Shown: positions 43,875 through 51,655 of the stretch, in pieces
Numbering within the stretch: the stretch's first letter is position 1
Layout: each line of letters begins with the position of its first letter
From: Thermacetogenium phaeum DSM 12270
Lineage (GTDB): Bacteria > Bacillota > DSM-12270 > Thermacetogeniales > Thermacetogeniaceae
DNA length: 64,000 bases
Direction: 5' to 3'
NCBI RefSeq assembly: GCF_000305935.1
Contig: NC_018870.1
Span: forward strand, 141,942 to 205,941
The notes under the pieces: generated by a model
Database searches by the model: none
The model's input: only the letters and a program-made list of their open reading frames with translations
Told to the model about the DNA's origin: nothing
Translations under genes and position numbers: made by a program

Positions 43875-44854
43875 CTCTTCCTGGTGGTTACCAGTTCGGC
43901 GATCCTCTCGAAGGCGGCGCGCACCGGGCCCGGCGGGAAGGAGGCCAGGCAGGCCAGGGCCCTTTCCTGAAACTCCCGGGCCTTCATGTAGGCGCGCTTG
44001 AGGGCGGCGGTTTCCAGAGCCGCCTTTTTGATGTAGGCGAAGTCGGCGGGTGTGCACCTGCGCCCGGCGATGATCTCCCTGATGCTCCCCCCGCATTGCG
44101 GGTTCTGCAGGAGGTAGATCACCGGAAGGGTGAGGATGCCCTGGATGAGGTCGCAGCCGGCGGGTTTGCCGATGGTTTGTTCGTCTGCCGAAAAGTCCAG
44201 TAAGTCGTCCACGATCTGAAAGGCCAGGCCGAGGTTGCGCCCGAATTCCTTCCGGGCGTGCACCACCTCCGGCGGAGCCCCGCCGACCTCTGCTCCCGCC
44301 CCGCAGCAGGCTGCTACCAGGGAGGCGGTCTTCTTGTAAATGCGGGAGAGGTAGTCCTCTTCCGTCTGGGTGTGGTCGAAGAGGGTGGCCATTTCTTCGA
44401 TTGCCCCTTCGCACATCGCCTCGATGGCCTCCACCATCAGCGGAAGCGCCCTCCAGGTGCGCCTGCCCGAGAGGAGGGAGAAGGCCCTGGCAAAGAGGTA
44501 ATCCCCGGCGAGGACGGCGGTCTGGTTTCCCCTGGTGGAGTTGATGGTGGGGAGACCGCGCCTTTTTCCGGCGTTGTCGATGATGTCGTCGTGGATTAAA
44601 GATGCCGTATGAATCAGTTCCGCCGCTACCGCCACGTCGACTAGCGGCTCCCAGTCCTGCTGCTCCTTCCATCCTGAAAGGAGAACCAGGAGGGGGCGCA
44701 GCCTTTTTCCGCCCGCTTCGATAATCCGGGCTGCCAGCCCGCCCAGGGTTTTGTTGTGCCCGGCGGTGATCTCGAGGATTTGGCGCTCCACTTTTTGAAG
44801 AACGGGGGAGAGATTCAGTTCCTGCTGCCAGACTAGAGAGGTCATGATTGACAC
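43871..44854 (-). CDS. Polyprenyl diphosphate synthase (heptaprenyl-type)
   Basis: A 327-residue trans-prenyltransferase. The first aspartate-rich motif is LIHDDIIDNAGKRRGLPTIN (about residue 85) and the second is FQIVDDLLDFSADEQTIGKP (about 210); GGKRLRPLL is the diphosphate-binding site. It makes a long-chain prenyl diphosphate, probably for menaquinone side chains, cell-wall carriers or the cyclase next door. Chain length cannot be read safely from sequence. It is on the opposite strand to the cyclase, ends overlapping. Confidence 0.9.
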   Translation of the reverse strand: MSIMTSLVWQQELNLSPVLQKVERQILEITAGHNKTLGGLAARIIEAGGKRLRPLLVLLSGWKEQQDWEPLVDVAVAAELIHTASLIHDDIIDNAGKRRGLPTINSTRGNQTAVLAGDYLFARAFSLLSGRRTWRALPLMVEAIEAMCEGAIEEMATLFDHTQTEEDYLSRIYKKTASLVAACCGAGAEVGGAPPEVVHARKEFGRNLGLAFQIVDDLLDFSADEQTIGKPAGCDLIQGILTLPVIYLLQNPQCGGSIREIIAGRRCTPADFAYIKKAALETAALKRAYMKAREFQERALACLASFPPGPVRAAFERIAELVTTRKS

Positions 44855-45112
44855 CTGCCGTAAGTGGATGTGAATTTATTATTCCCTGCCGGGGGCGGTT
44901 TTCCTCATTGCCGGCCGCCTCGAAAGCCCGGCGGCAGGGACATCCGTGCCTGGGTAAATACTGGATCAGAAGCTTAAAAAACACCCCTCCCCGGAGGGTT
45001 TTAAGTCCGAAGCCCTTCCCTTAGAGGGGGGTAGGCGCATCAAAGCGGCTTCACCGTGCAGCACAGGGCCTGCCGCAGGGTTTCCCGCGAGCCCTGCCGG
45101 GGAAGAAAAGCT

Positions 45113-46072
45113 TTACGGGCTCTCCGGAACGTAGATGCTGCGCCCCAGGTGGCGGTCGTAGCCCGTCCAGTGACCCTCCCTCCGCCCGGCCTTGATGACC
45201 TGCTCCACCTGGTTTAAGCGGGCGGACATCAAGTCGGCGTGGTGCAGGGCGACCGCCTCCAGGGTGTGGGGCTCCTCCACCGCCCCCCACTCCTTCTGCC
45301 CGTGGTGCGAGAGGATCAGGTGCCTGAGGTGCAGCTCCAGCCTCCCGGGGAGGCCGCCGATCTGGGCGATTCTGTCCCGCACGAAGTCGTGCCCCAGAAT
45401 GACGTGCCCGCCCAGCAGGCGGCCGGCCTCGGTGCGCCGGAAGGTCAGGGCTTCCTGGTCGTATTCCCAGAGCTTGCCGATGTCATGCAGGCAGGCTCCG
45501 GTGAGCAGAAGGTCGCGGTCGATCATCTCCCCCTGGACCCGGCAGACCTGCTCGCAGTAAGCCAGCACCTCCAGGGTGTGCTCCAGCAGCCCTCCCCCGT
45601 AGGCGTGATGAATGGTGCGGGCGGCGGTGGCCCGACCGAAGCCGTCCAGGAAGTCGGGGGTGAAAATGTTTTTGAGCAGTGCTTTAAGGGGTGGGGTTGA
45701 TACCTTCTCCAGCTCCAGCGTGAACTGCCGGAGCATCTGGGGGATGTCCTTTTCGGTGACCGGGCGGAAGTCGTTGAGGTCCACCTCTTCCTTCTTCACC
45801 CTGGTGCAGGTTTCCAGGTTGATCTGCAGCCCGTTGAACTCGGTGACGACGCCGTGGATGATGACGATGTCCCCGGGGCTGATGGAGCGGTAGAGGTCCT
45901 CCGCCAGCGCGGGATCCCAGACGCGCCCCTCCACCTTGCCGGTGCGGTCCCCCAGCAGGAGCTTTAAGAAGTTGGCGCCGCTCTTGGTCTTGGCAAGACT
46001 GACGTCGAAAATGCCGAAATACGTCGCTACCTCCGCACCAGGCTGCAGGGTCTTCACCCACTGCGTCTTCAC
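45113..46072 (-). CDS. YhaM-type 3'-5' exoribonuclease (OB-HD)
   Basis: A 319-residue protein. An N-terminal OB-fold nucleic-acid-binding domain (LKLLLGDRTGKVEGRVWD, ISPGDIVIIHGVVTEFNG) is followed by an HD phosphohydrolase domain with AYGGGLLEHTLEVLAYCE, CLHDIGKLWEYD and LRHLILSHHGQKEWGAVEEP. This is the layout of YhaM/CBF1 ribonucleases, which degrade RNA and single-stranded DNA 3' to 5'. GTG 46072 was picked since GAGGGGG lies seven bases upstream; the frame is open further back. Confidence 0.88.
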   Translation of the reverse strand: MKTQWVKTLQPGAEVATYFGIFDVSLAKTKSGANFLKLLLGDRTGKVEGRVWDPALAEDLYRSISPGDIVIIHGVVTEFNGLQINLETCTRVKKEEVDLNDFRPVTEKDIPQMLRQFTLELEKVSTPPLKALLKNIFTPDFLDGFGRATAARTIHHAYGGGLLEHTLEVLAYCEQVCRVQGEMIDRDLLLTGACLHDIGKLWEYDQEALTFRRTEAGRLLGGHVILGHDFVRDRIAQIGGLPGRLELHLRHLILSHHGQKEWGAVEEPHTLEAVALHHADLMSARLNQVEQVIKAGRREGHWTGYDRHLGRSIYVPESP

Positions 46073-46542
46073 CCACCATCCCCCTCTCCCGGTCTTGAAA
46101 GCCGATGCTGCGGGCCCCTTGGGGATTTTTTGTTCCTCTCTTGGTGCCGCCGGTGGCGGCATGGCGGTCTTCTAAGAAAAGCCGCCTCGTTCCCGGCTGC
46201 GCTCTCCTTTCGTTCCGCTCCGGCTCCGCCGGAAGATGAATTCCTTTCCGGAAAAGCTTCCGGGGCTTTACTTCTGAGTCTTTTCAGACGTCGGCCGGCT
46301 TCTAACTTTTAGCCGAAAAGCGGAAAACGCCGGAGGCCCTCAGCGTCGTCAGATTGGAGCCCGTTACCTTTGATTATATTTAGATTATAACAGATGTCGG
46401 TCCGGAAAACAGTTTAGTCCTTGTGAATCTTCTGAGGGCGAAAATTGTTGAAAAAGTGCAGAGAAGCTCCCCGATTTGCAGTATAATTTTAAGAAACTGC
46501 ACAGGTATGAGCATAAAACTTCGGGCAATGGGGGGTGAAACT

Positions 46543-47829
46543 GTGGCAGTGATGATGAACAAAACGAGGGAAGCGCTGAACCGGGAACTTCTGGACCTGG
46601 TTCTGCAGGAAAAGGGCCTGGAAGCTCTGGTAGCCTCCCTGGGGCGGTTTCTCGAGAGGCCGGTCTTGATGCTGGACGGGGACTTCAATCCGCTGGCCTC
46701 CTCGGATAAAGAGGCCATCTTCAAAGCGGGGGAGATCAAAACCGGACTGCTGGAGAATTATCCGTCCACCGCCGGCCGGAGCCGGGTTGTCGTCGCAGCG
46801 GACGGGGAGCCGCTTCCCCTCTTGCTGCAGCCGGTCCGGGCGGGTGCAGAACTCTTTGGATTCCTCTGCCTTCTGGAAGAAGAGGGCGCCCTCTGCCCTC
46901 CGGATGAGGAGGCGGTGGAGCAGGCGGCGCTGGTGGCGGCGCTGGACTTTCAAAAGCGCCGGGCTGTCGAGGAGATCGAGCGCCGCTATTTGAACGACTT
47001 CGTCAGGGACCTGCTGGAGGGGAGGATCGAAACGAGGGCCACCGCTCTGCACAGGGGGAACATCTACAAGTGGGACGTCACCAGGCCGCAGGTCTTGTTC
47101 GCCATCAAACTCGTGACGCCTTCGGGATATGGAATTGCTCATCCCAGCATCGCAGGGAGGATGCAGTATCTCCACAGGCTGGAAAGCAGAATCAGGAGCG
47201 TGATGCTGGAGCACTCCAAAAACGACTACCTGGTGGCGCACATGGGGGACGTCAACGTCATGCTCCTCGTTCCGGAAGCGGACTCCCCCGCTTCCGTCAA
47301 ACAGGAGTGCCTTAATATCGCCGGGCGCCTCATCCCTCAGCTGCAGAAGGGCATTGACGAGCAGGAGCTGATCGTCAAGATCGGCATCTCCAGGGTCTGC
47401 CGCGACTATTCCGAACTCCCCGACGCCTTCCGGGAGGCCCTGGAGGCCATCCAGATGAACGTGGAGATGAACTCCTCCGGTGCGGTCGTCCACTACGACG
47501 ACTTAGGTATGAGCAGGCTGCTGATGCGCGTTGAGGATACCAGGGAGCTGGAAAAGTACTGCGAGGAGCACTTAGGGGACCTGATTAGATATGATGAGAG
47601 CTGCGGTACGGAGCTTTTAAAGACCCTGATCGCGGTGATCGAAGCGGACGGCAACCTCAGGCAGGCTTCAGAGAAGCTGTACATCCACTACAACACCCTG
47701 CGCTACCGGCTGCGCCGGATAAAGGAGCTGGCGGGAATCGACTTCAGCTGCTGGCAGAAGGTGGCCAGGGTGGTGGTGGCGATTCAGGTCTACCGCATCC
47801 TCCGGGCGAGGAAGAAGATCGCCCAGTAA
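46543..47829 (+). CDS. PucR/CdaR-family transcriptional regulator
   Basis: A 428-residue regulator. The N-terminal 150 residues resemble a GAF-like sensory region. A middle GGDEF-like PucR region includes MLLVPEADSPASVKQECLNI and VKIGISRVCRDYSELPDAFR. The C-terminal helix-turn-helix is LYIHYNTLRYRLRRIKELAG. GTG 46543 has GGGGGGTGAA upstream. An inverted repeat GCAGT/ACTGC spans TATAAT near 46480-46502, so it may control itself. Effector unknown. Confidence 0.85.
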   Translation: MAVMMNKTREALNRELLDLVLQEKGLEALVASLGRFLERPVLMLDGDFNPLASSDKEAIFKAGEIKTGLLENYPSTAGRSRVVVAADGEPLPLLLQPVRAGAELFGFLCLLEEEGALCPPDEEAVEQAALVAALDFQKRRAVEEIERRYLNDFVRDLLEGRIETRATALHRGNIYKWDVTRPQVLFAIKLVTPSGYGIAHPSIAGRMQYLHRLESRIRSVMLEHSKNDYLVAHMGDVNVMLLVPEADSPASVKQECLNIAGRLIPQLQKGIDEQELIVKIGISRVCRDYSELPDAFREALEAIQMNVEMNSSGAVVHYDDLGMSRLLMRVEDTRELEKYCEEHLGDLIRYDESCGTELLKTLIAVIEADGNLRQASEKLYIHYNTLRYRLRRIKELAGIDFSCWQKVARVVVAIQVYRILRARKKIAQ

Positions 47830-47988
47830 GGGCCGGATTCTTTTCCACTCTTCCTGCCCGTTTGTCAGGCGGCAATAAAAGCTGCCCTTTTAAATGGCAC
47901 TTCTTAACAAGGACAAAGGGAGTTGTTAGTGATAAAATCTTAAGACAAGCAGCCGGCTCCGGGCCGGCGGTGTGAATTAGGCCCCCCC

Positions 47989-48083
47989 GTTGGGAGACGA
48001 ACAAAGTAAGGGGATGGTTTGCCATCTCTTTAGCTCTGTCCCCATCCCTTGGTAGTTTGACAGACGCTCTTTCGTCTCCCAAC
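47989..48083 (+). ncRNA. Candidate structured RNA with switching hairpins
   Basis: GTTGGGAGACGA (47989-48000) closes with TCGTCTCCCAAC (48072-48083). Inside, AAGGGGATGG can pair either with the near CCATCTCTTT or with the far CCCATCCCTT, giving two exclusive hairpins. ATTTTTAAA follows. It lies in a 420-base gap after the PucR-type gene. No known class recognised. Confidence 0.4.
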
Positions 48084-48248
48084 ATCTATTTTTAAATCCG
48101 GATCTTTTTTAATCCCGAGATCGAACCTTACGATTTGCGCCTGAAGATACACTTTCCGGGCGGCCTCGGAAGCCCTGCGGCAAGACAGCAGCAGGAGCGG
48201 GGCGGTGCGGCCGCAGCCCCATAAGCTTAAAAAATTAACGAAAGGGTG

Positions 48249-48431
48249 ATGGCAGTGGAAGACAGGGAACTGGCGAGAATACTGGAAGAAGTATCCGAAG
48301 AGATGGAGCTCATGAAGCAGCGCCTTCTCTGGAAAATCACCTGTCACAGGAAGCGCCGGGAAGCCGGGAGCGATGAAAACGACGGGAGGCCGCCCGAAAA
48401 ACGCGAATGGAGCTTTTTCAGCCTCGATTAG
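48249..48431 (+). CDS. 60-residue hypothetical helical protein
   Basis: A small protein with an acidic-basic helical N-terminus (VEDRELARILEEVSEEMELM) and a charged tail ending WSFFSLD. GAAAGGGTG precedes the start; GTG 48246 or ATG 48249 are both possible. No family recognised and it might not be expressed. Confidence 0.4.
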   Translation: MAVEDRELARILEEVSEEMELMKQRLLWKITCHRKRREAGSDENDGRPPEKREWSFFSLD

Positions 48432-48502
48432 CTGAGAGGTGGAGCCGAATACGGTTTCTGCTTCGCCCAAACCTAAAAGTAATCTGAACGTAAGAAAAGA
48501 AG

Positions 48503-48575
48503 AAGAGGCCTCAATATGCGGCCGTCCTTGCGGATGGCCAAGTCCCCCCCTACAGAACATGAGGCCTCTTTGTTT
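48503..48575 (+). terminator. Long-loop hairpin terminator
   Basis: AAGAGGCCTCA (48503-48513) pairs perfectly with TGAGGCCTCTT (48560-48570), then TGTTTATT. The 46-base loop contains its own weak hairpin. Confidence 0.55.
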
Positions 48576-48589
48576 ATTGTTCGCCACGT

Positions 48590-48787
48590 GTGCGCACCGA
48601 ATTCTACTATCCGCGGGTCGCCACGAGAACGAATTACGAAACTTGGGAGGCAGCCGGGGGCAAGGACACCTGGACAAAGGCCGAGGAGGAAGCGAGAAAG
48701 ATCCTGGAGAACCACCGGCCGCAGCGGCTGCCGGATGACGTCGTCGCCAGGATCATGGAAATGGAACCGGGAATAATCGCTGTTTAG
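48590..48787 (+). pseudogene. 3' stub of MttB-type methyltransferase
   Basis: The 65 residues read FYYPRVATRTNYETWEAAGG and KILENHRPQRLPDDVVARIM, matching the last 60 residues of trimethylamine/glycine-betaine methyltransferases (MttB/MtgB family; about 480 residues when complete). The rest of the gene is absent: just upstream is a terminator. It is a deletion remnant of the substrate methyltransferase missing from the corrinoid set at 34974-36855. Confidence 0.65.
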
Positions 48788-48809
48788 TAAGAGTTTTTGA
48801 CCGGATGAT

Positions 48810-48853
48810 GCCGGGGCGGGGCCGTTGGAGCGCCTCCTGCCCCGGCCTTATTT
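48810..48853 (+). terminator. Terminator after MttB stub
   Basis: GCCGGGGC (48810-48817) pairs with GCCCCGGC (48839-48846), followed by CTTATTT. Confidence 0.65.
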
Positions 48854-48913
48854 CAACAGGCGCTATGGGTTTGATTCCCCAACAGTCCGAACCGAAAAAA
48901 CCTCCCAAAGTGT

Positions 48914-48942
48914 TTGACAGGCGGCCGGCCGTCGGTTATAAT
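48914..48942 (+). promoter_or_regulatory. Consensus sigma-A promoter of tRNA-Gly
   Basis: TTGACA, exactly 17 bases, TATAAT: a perfect vegetative promoter 13 bases before the tRNA. Confidence 0.92.
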
Positions 48943-48954
48943 TATGGTACACAG

Positions 48955-49029
48955 GCGGGAGTAGCTCAGTGGTAGAGCACCGGCTTCCCAAGCCGGGTGT
49001 CGCGGGTTCGAATCCCGTTTCCCGCTCCA
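48955..49029 (+). tRNA. tRNA-Gly (anticodon CCC)
   Basis: A complete 75-nt cloverleaf including a genome-encoded CCA. The acceptor GCGGGAG pairs with TTCCCGC, the anticodon loop TTCCCAA sits on a CCGGC/GCCGG stem, and the T-arm is GCGGG-TTCGAAT-CCCGT. Confidence 0.95.
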
Positions 49030-49049
49030 TATTTTTGAATACGGTGCGG

Positions 49050-49082
49050 CCCTCCCGGAAGAGGTTTCGGGAGGCTTTTTAT
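49050..49082 (+). terminator. Terminator of tRNA-Gly
   Basis: CCTCCCG (49051-49057) and CGGGAGG (49068-49074) form a stem followed by CTTTTTATTT. Confidence 0.85.
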
Positions 49083-49114
49083 TTGCGCCGAAAGGCGAAG
49101 GGTAGATCTTACCA

Positions 49115-49540
49115 TCAACGGGGGTTTTTTCTTAGCGGCACCTCGGGTAAGCGGATGAAACCGGCGGCATCAAAATGACCGTCAAAAGCGGCTGCCTCGT
49201 TAATTCCCAGGCGGCGCATGAGAGCAAAGCTGGTGCAGTCTGTAAAACTGAAATTTTGATCGCCGTACTTAAGGAAAAGCGACCATGCTGTTTCTTCATC
49301 ATCGGCGTTCAGGCGTATCAGAGTACAGATCTTGCTCTCCCGCAGGTGTTTCCCGTATTTAACGGCTACGTGGTGGCCGAAGTCATACCGCAGGATAGTC
49401 ATTAATTCGTCAAAAACGAAGTTAGAAGTTACAAGGGTAGCAGATATATGGTTGAGAAAAGCTGCTGCCTCCTGGTGATGGGGGTCACCGGCAAAGGCAT
49501 GGGCGTACCAAAAGCTTGTATCTACAAATATCTGTCGCAT
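49115..49540 (-). CDS. PIN-domain toxin, VapC-type
   Basis: A 141-residue PIN ribonuclease: N-terminal FVDTSFWYA (first Asp), the glutamate in FVFDELMTILR, and the C-terminal FTDCTSFALMRRLG plus AAFDGHFDAAGF (acidic residues). Metal-dependent RNA cleavage is expected. Its partner, the ribbon-helix-helix antitoxin, is directly upstream with a 6-base gap. Confidence 0.85.
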   Translation of the reverse strand: MRQIFVDTSFWYAHAFAGDPHHQEAAAFLNHISATLVTSNFVFDELMTILRYDFGHHVAVKYGKHLRESKICTLIRLNADDEETAWSLFLKYGDQNFSFTDCTSFALMRRLGINEAAAFDGHFDAAGFIRLPEVPLRKNPR

Positions 49541-49546
49541 TTTACC

Positions 49547-49774
49547 TCACGCCTTATAGAGGCGTTCGTCAATTGTTTCACTACCCAGGTCTTTTTCCGG
49601 CGTCGCCTGGGCTATCCCGGCAGCTTCCAGCAGAGGGTCTTTGCCGGAGGTTTTGCTGATCTGGCTGGAGATCATCTCCCTCAAAATAGCCGATACCGAC
49701 TTCCCCTGTCGTCCGGCAATTGCCCGCAGGACCTCGTACTGCCATTCTTCTACTACGACCTGCATTCTACGCAT
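49547..49774 (-). CDS. Ribbon-helix-helix antitoxin
   Basis: A 75-residue CopG-type protein: the beta strand MRRMQVVVEEWQYEVLRAIA, then the helix pair GKSVSAILREMISSQI, and a flexible acidic tail that should wrap the toxin. It heads the pair; TAAGGAGCG lies before the ATG. Two 12-base repeats upstream (49796-49821) look like its operator. Confidence 0.75.
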   Translation of the reverse strand: MRRMQVVVEEWQYEVLRAIAGRQGKSVSAILREMISSQISKTSGKDPLLEAAGIAQATPEKDLGSETIDERLYKA

Positions 49775-49795
49775 GTCCGTCGCTCCTTACAGTAA

Positions 49796-49821
49796 ATTAC
49801 ACATTCATTATTACACATTCA
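49796..49821 (-). promoter_or_regulatory. Direct-repeat operator of the antitoxin
   Basis: ATTACACATTCA occurs at 49796-49807 and again at 49810-49821, about 22 bases ahead of the antitoxin start, as expected for autoregulation by a ribbon-helix-helix protein. Confidence 0.5.
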
Positions 49822-50072
49822 GCCATTATTAGTCAATAACGAATAACGAAAATCAGAAACTCCGCACCTAAACCCTCAAGCCCTTACGGTGCAAGAAAGG
49901 CGAGGGCCCTCCGAACCCGCCCCGAAGGCCGCCGCTGCCGGCAAAAACGGAAGGTGAAGGCCCTTGTAAAAACTCTCTATTACCCCAGCAGGATTTTGCC
50001 CACAGAAAAGCTAAATCTTCTCCATGAGGGCATACTATGTAAGGGTTGAAATGCGTCTTGAGGAGGGAAAAA

Positions 50073-50300
50073 ATGGCCCGCTTCATTGTCTACCTTGAAC
50101 CAGCCGAGGAAGGAGGCTATATCGCTTCTGTGCCGGCATTACCTGGTTGCGTCACCCAGGGGGAAACGAAGGAAGAGGCTTTGGCTATGGCTGAAGACGC
50201 CATCAGGGGGTATATCGAGAGCTTGAAAAAACATGGAGAGCCGCTCCCTTTTGGCTTTGAGAAAGCGGAAGTAGAGACTATCACAGTTGATGTGGCCTAA
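50073..50300 (+). CDS. hicB: HicB-type antitoxin
   Basis: A 75-residue partial RNase H-like HicB domain: FIVYLEPAEEGGYIASVPAL and PGCVTQGETKEEALAMAEDA. GAGGAGGG precedes the ATG at 50073. It ends 2 bases before hicA. No DNA-binding domain is fused at the C-terminus, so it is the short type. The gap upstream (49822-50072) contains only GC-rich sequence. Confidence 0.85.
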   Translation: MARFIVYLEPAEEGGYIASVPALPGCVTQGETKEEALAMAEDAIRGYIESLKKHGEPLPFGFEKAEVETITVDVA

Positions 50301-50302
50301 AC

Positions 50303-50530
50303 ATGGGAAAGCCACCTGTTCTTAAAGCGAGGGAAGTCATTGCCGCCCTGCAAAAACTGGGCTTTGAGGTTGACCGTGCGACTGGCAGTCATTACATTCT
50401 CCGCCACCCAGACGGCAGGAGGACTGTCGTTCCTTATCACGGTAACAGGGACATAAAGCAGGGGGTTTTGAGGTCTATCTTAAGGCAGGCCGGACTAACC
50501 GTTGACGAGTTTAAAAGCCTTCTCACTTGA
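50303..50530 (+). CDS. hicA: HicA-type mRNA interferase toxin
   Basis: A 75-residue double-stranded-RNA-binding-like toxin: REVIAALQKLGFEVDRATGS, then HYILRHPDGRRTVVPYHGNR with the active His in GSHYIL, and IKQGVLRSILRQAGLT. It cuts mRNA when free and is neutralised by the HicB just upstream. Confidence 0.88.
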   Translation: MGKPPVLKAREVIAALQKLGFEVDRATGSHYILRHPDGRRTVVPYHGNRDIKQGVLRSILRQAGLTVDEFKSLLT

Positions 50531-50579
50531 GCAGGAATTTGCGAAACTGGCGGGCCCGGTCAGGGCGATCTCCTCAAAG

Positions 50580-51056
50580 TCAATCCAGTCCCCGTCCGCT
50601 TCGATGATTCGGACCGTTTTTCAGCCACCGGACCTTCACCATCCCGTCTTCCTCCGGTTTCTTGAACTCCATATCCCCGGTGACGAGATAGGCCTGTTTG
50701 CTCCGGGCGAGGGCTACCGCGAAGGCATCTGCATAGGAGAGCGGATATTTCGCCTTCACTTCGCCGGCGCTCAAAATGTCCTCCTGGGAGGGAAGCACCA
50801 GCCGCACCGGCCACTCTTTGATCATTTCCACAATACTGCGTGCGGTATCATGCCCGTTTCGCCTCTGCACTATGCAGAAAACCTCGCCGAGATTGATCCA
50901 GGAAAAATAAAGGAGCGCCCTGCCGCTTTTTCCTGCCTGCAGGAGCGAGGCCACTTCATCCGCACAGAATTCATCCCTCAAATAGCTTAAAACTGCGTAA
51001 GTATCGAGTGTGTAGCGCTCGACAGCCGGATCAGCGGTTCTGGAACTCTTTTTCAT
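50580..51056 (-). CDS. PIN-domain toxin, VapC-type
   Basis: A 158-residue PIN protein: YTLDTYAVLSYLRDE (Asp), INLGEVFCIVQRRNG (Glu) and SYADAFAVALARSKQAYLVT followed by GDMEFK (Asp pair). It is longer than usual at both ends. The start overlaps the AbrB-type antitoxin by 26 bases, so the two are coupled. Confidence 0.85.
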   Translation of the reverse strand: MKKSSRTADPAVERYTLDTYAVLSYLRDEFCADEVASLLQAGKSGRALLYFSWINLGEVFCIVQRRNGHDTARSIVEMIKEWPVRLVLPSQEDILSAGEVKAKYPLSYADAFAVALARSKQAYLVTGDMEFKKPEEDGMVKVRWLKNGPNHRSGRGLD

Positions 51057-51282
51057 AGGACAGCTCTTCCTCTCTGTTTTGTCTGATCAGTTCATCCAGG
51101 GGGATGTCTTTCTGCAAAATTCCTCTGGCGGCGGCTACCGGATCGGGAGGCAGGATGTGCAGAACAAGCTTCCCATCGCTTTCGGTGAAGTACACCTTCG
51201 AATTCGGTTTGATGTTAAACTTATCCCTTAAGTGCTTGGGGATCACGACCTGCCCCCGTGGTGAAACCCGCGAAACGTTCAT
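51031..51282 (-). CDS. AbrB/MazE-type antitoxin
   Basis: An 83-residue protein with a SpoVT/AbrB swapped-hairpin domain: SRVSPRGQVVIPKHLRDKF and KVYFTESDGKLVLHIL. The C-terminal tail should bind the PIN toxin. ATG 51282 has GGAGTG upstream; the reading frame is open further back but AT-rich. The next 370 bases to 51655 show no gene. Confidence 0.8.
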   Translation of the reverse strand: MNVSRVSPRGQVVIPKHLRDKFNIKPNSKVYFTESDGKLVLHILPPDPVAAARGILQKDIPLDELIRQNREEELSYEKEFQNR

Positions 51283-51655
51283 ACCTTTCACTCCTATATC
51301 ATATTTATTATCATAAAGTCGTACTTTATCTTTGATTATATTACTGTTTATTTCGGAATGCAAAGAATAAATTTTTTCCGGGGCCGGGAACTTTTGGGGG
51401 GCTGATTACGTTCCCCGCTGCCCGCTTCTTGAACCGCTGTTCCTAGAGGTCCCGCCCATTACCACAGCTGCTGTCCGGACATCTCCTGCCGTTTTTCGCT
51501 CATTGCCTCGGGGTATTTACCCTACCTTTTGTATGAGTTTTTAGCCGCGGTAGAAAAGGATTTCCTGCCGCTGCGCAGAAGAATAATCGGCGGGAAGTTT
51601 GCTCCTCCCGCAGGCGAAGTTCGCCACATCAAAAATTCCGAAAAGGATGCCGCCT

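Noticed and set aside
43305-44984. A 559-codon minus-strand frame over the prenyl synthase
   Set aside because: It reads a different frame of the prenyl synthase and the antisense of the terpene synthase; both true genes have clear motifs.
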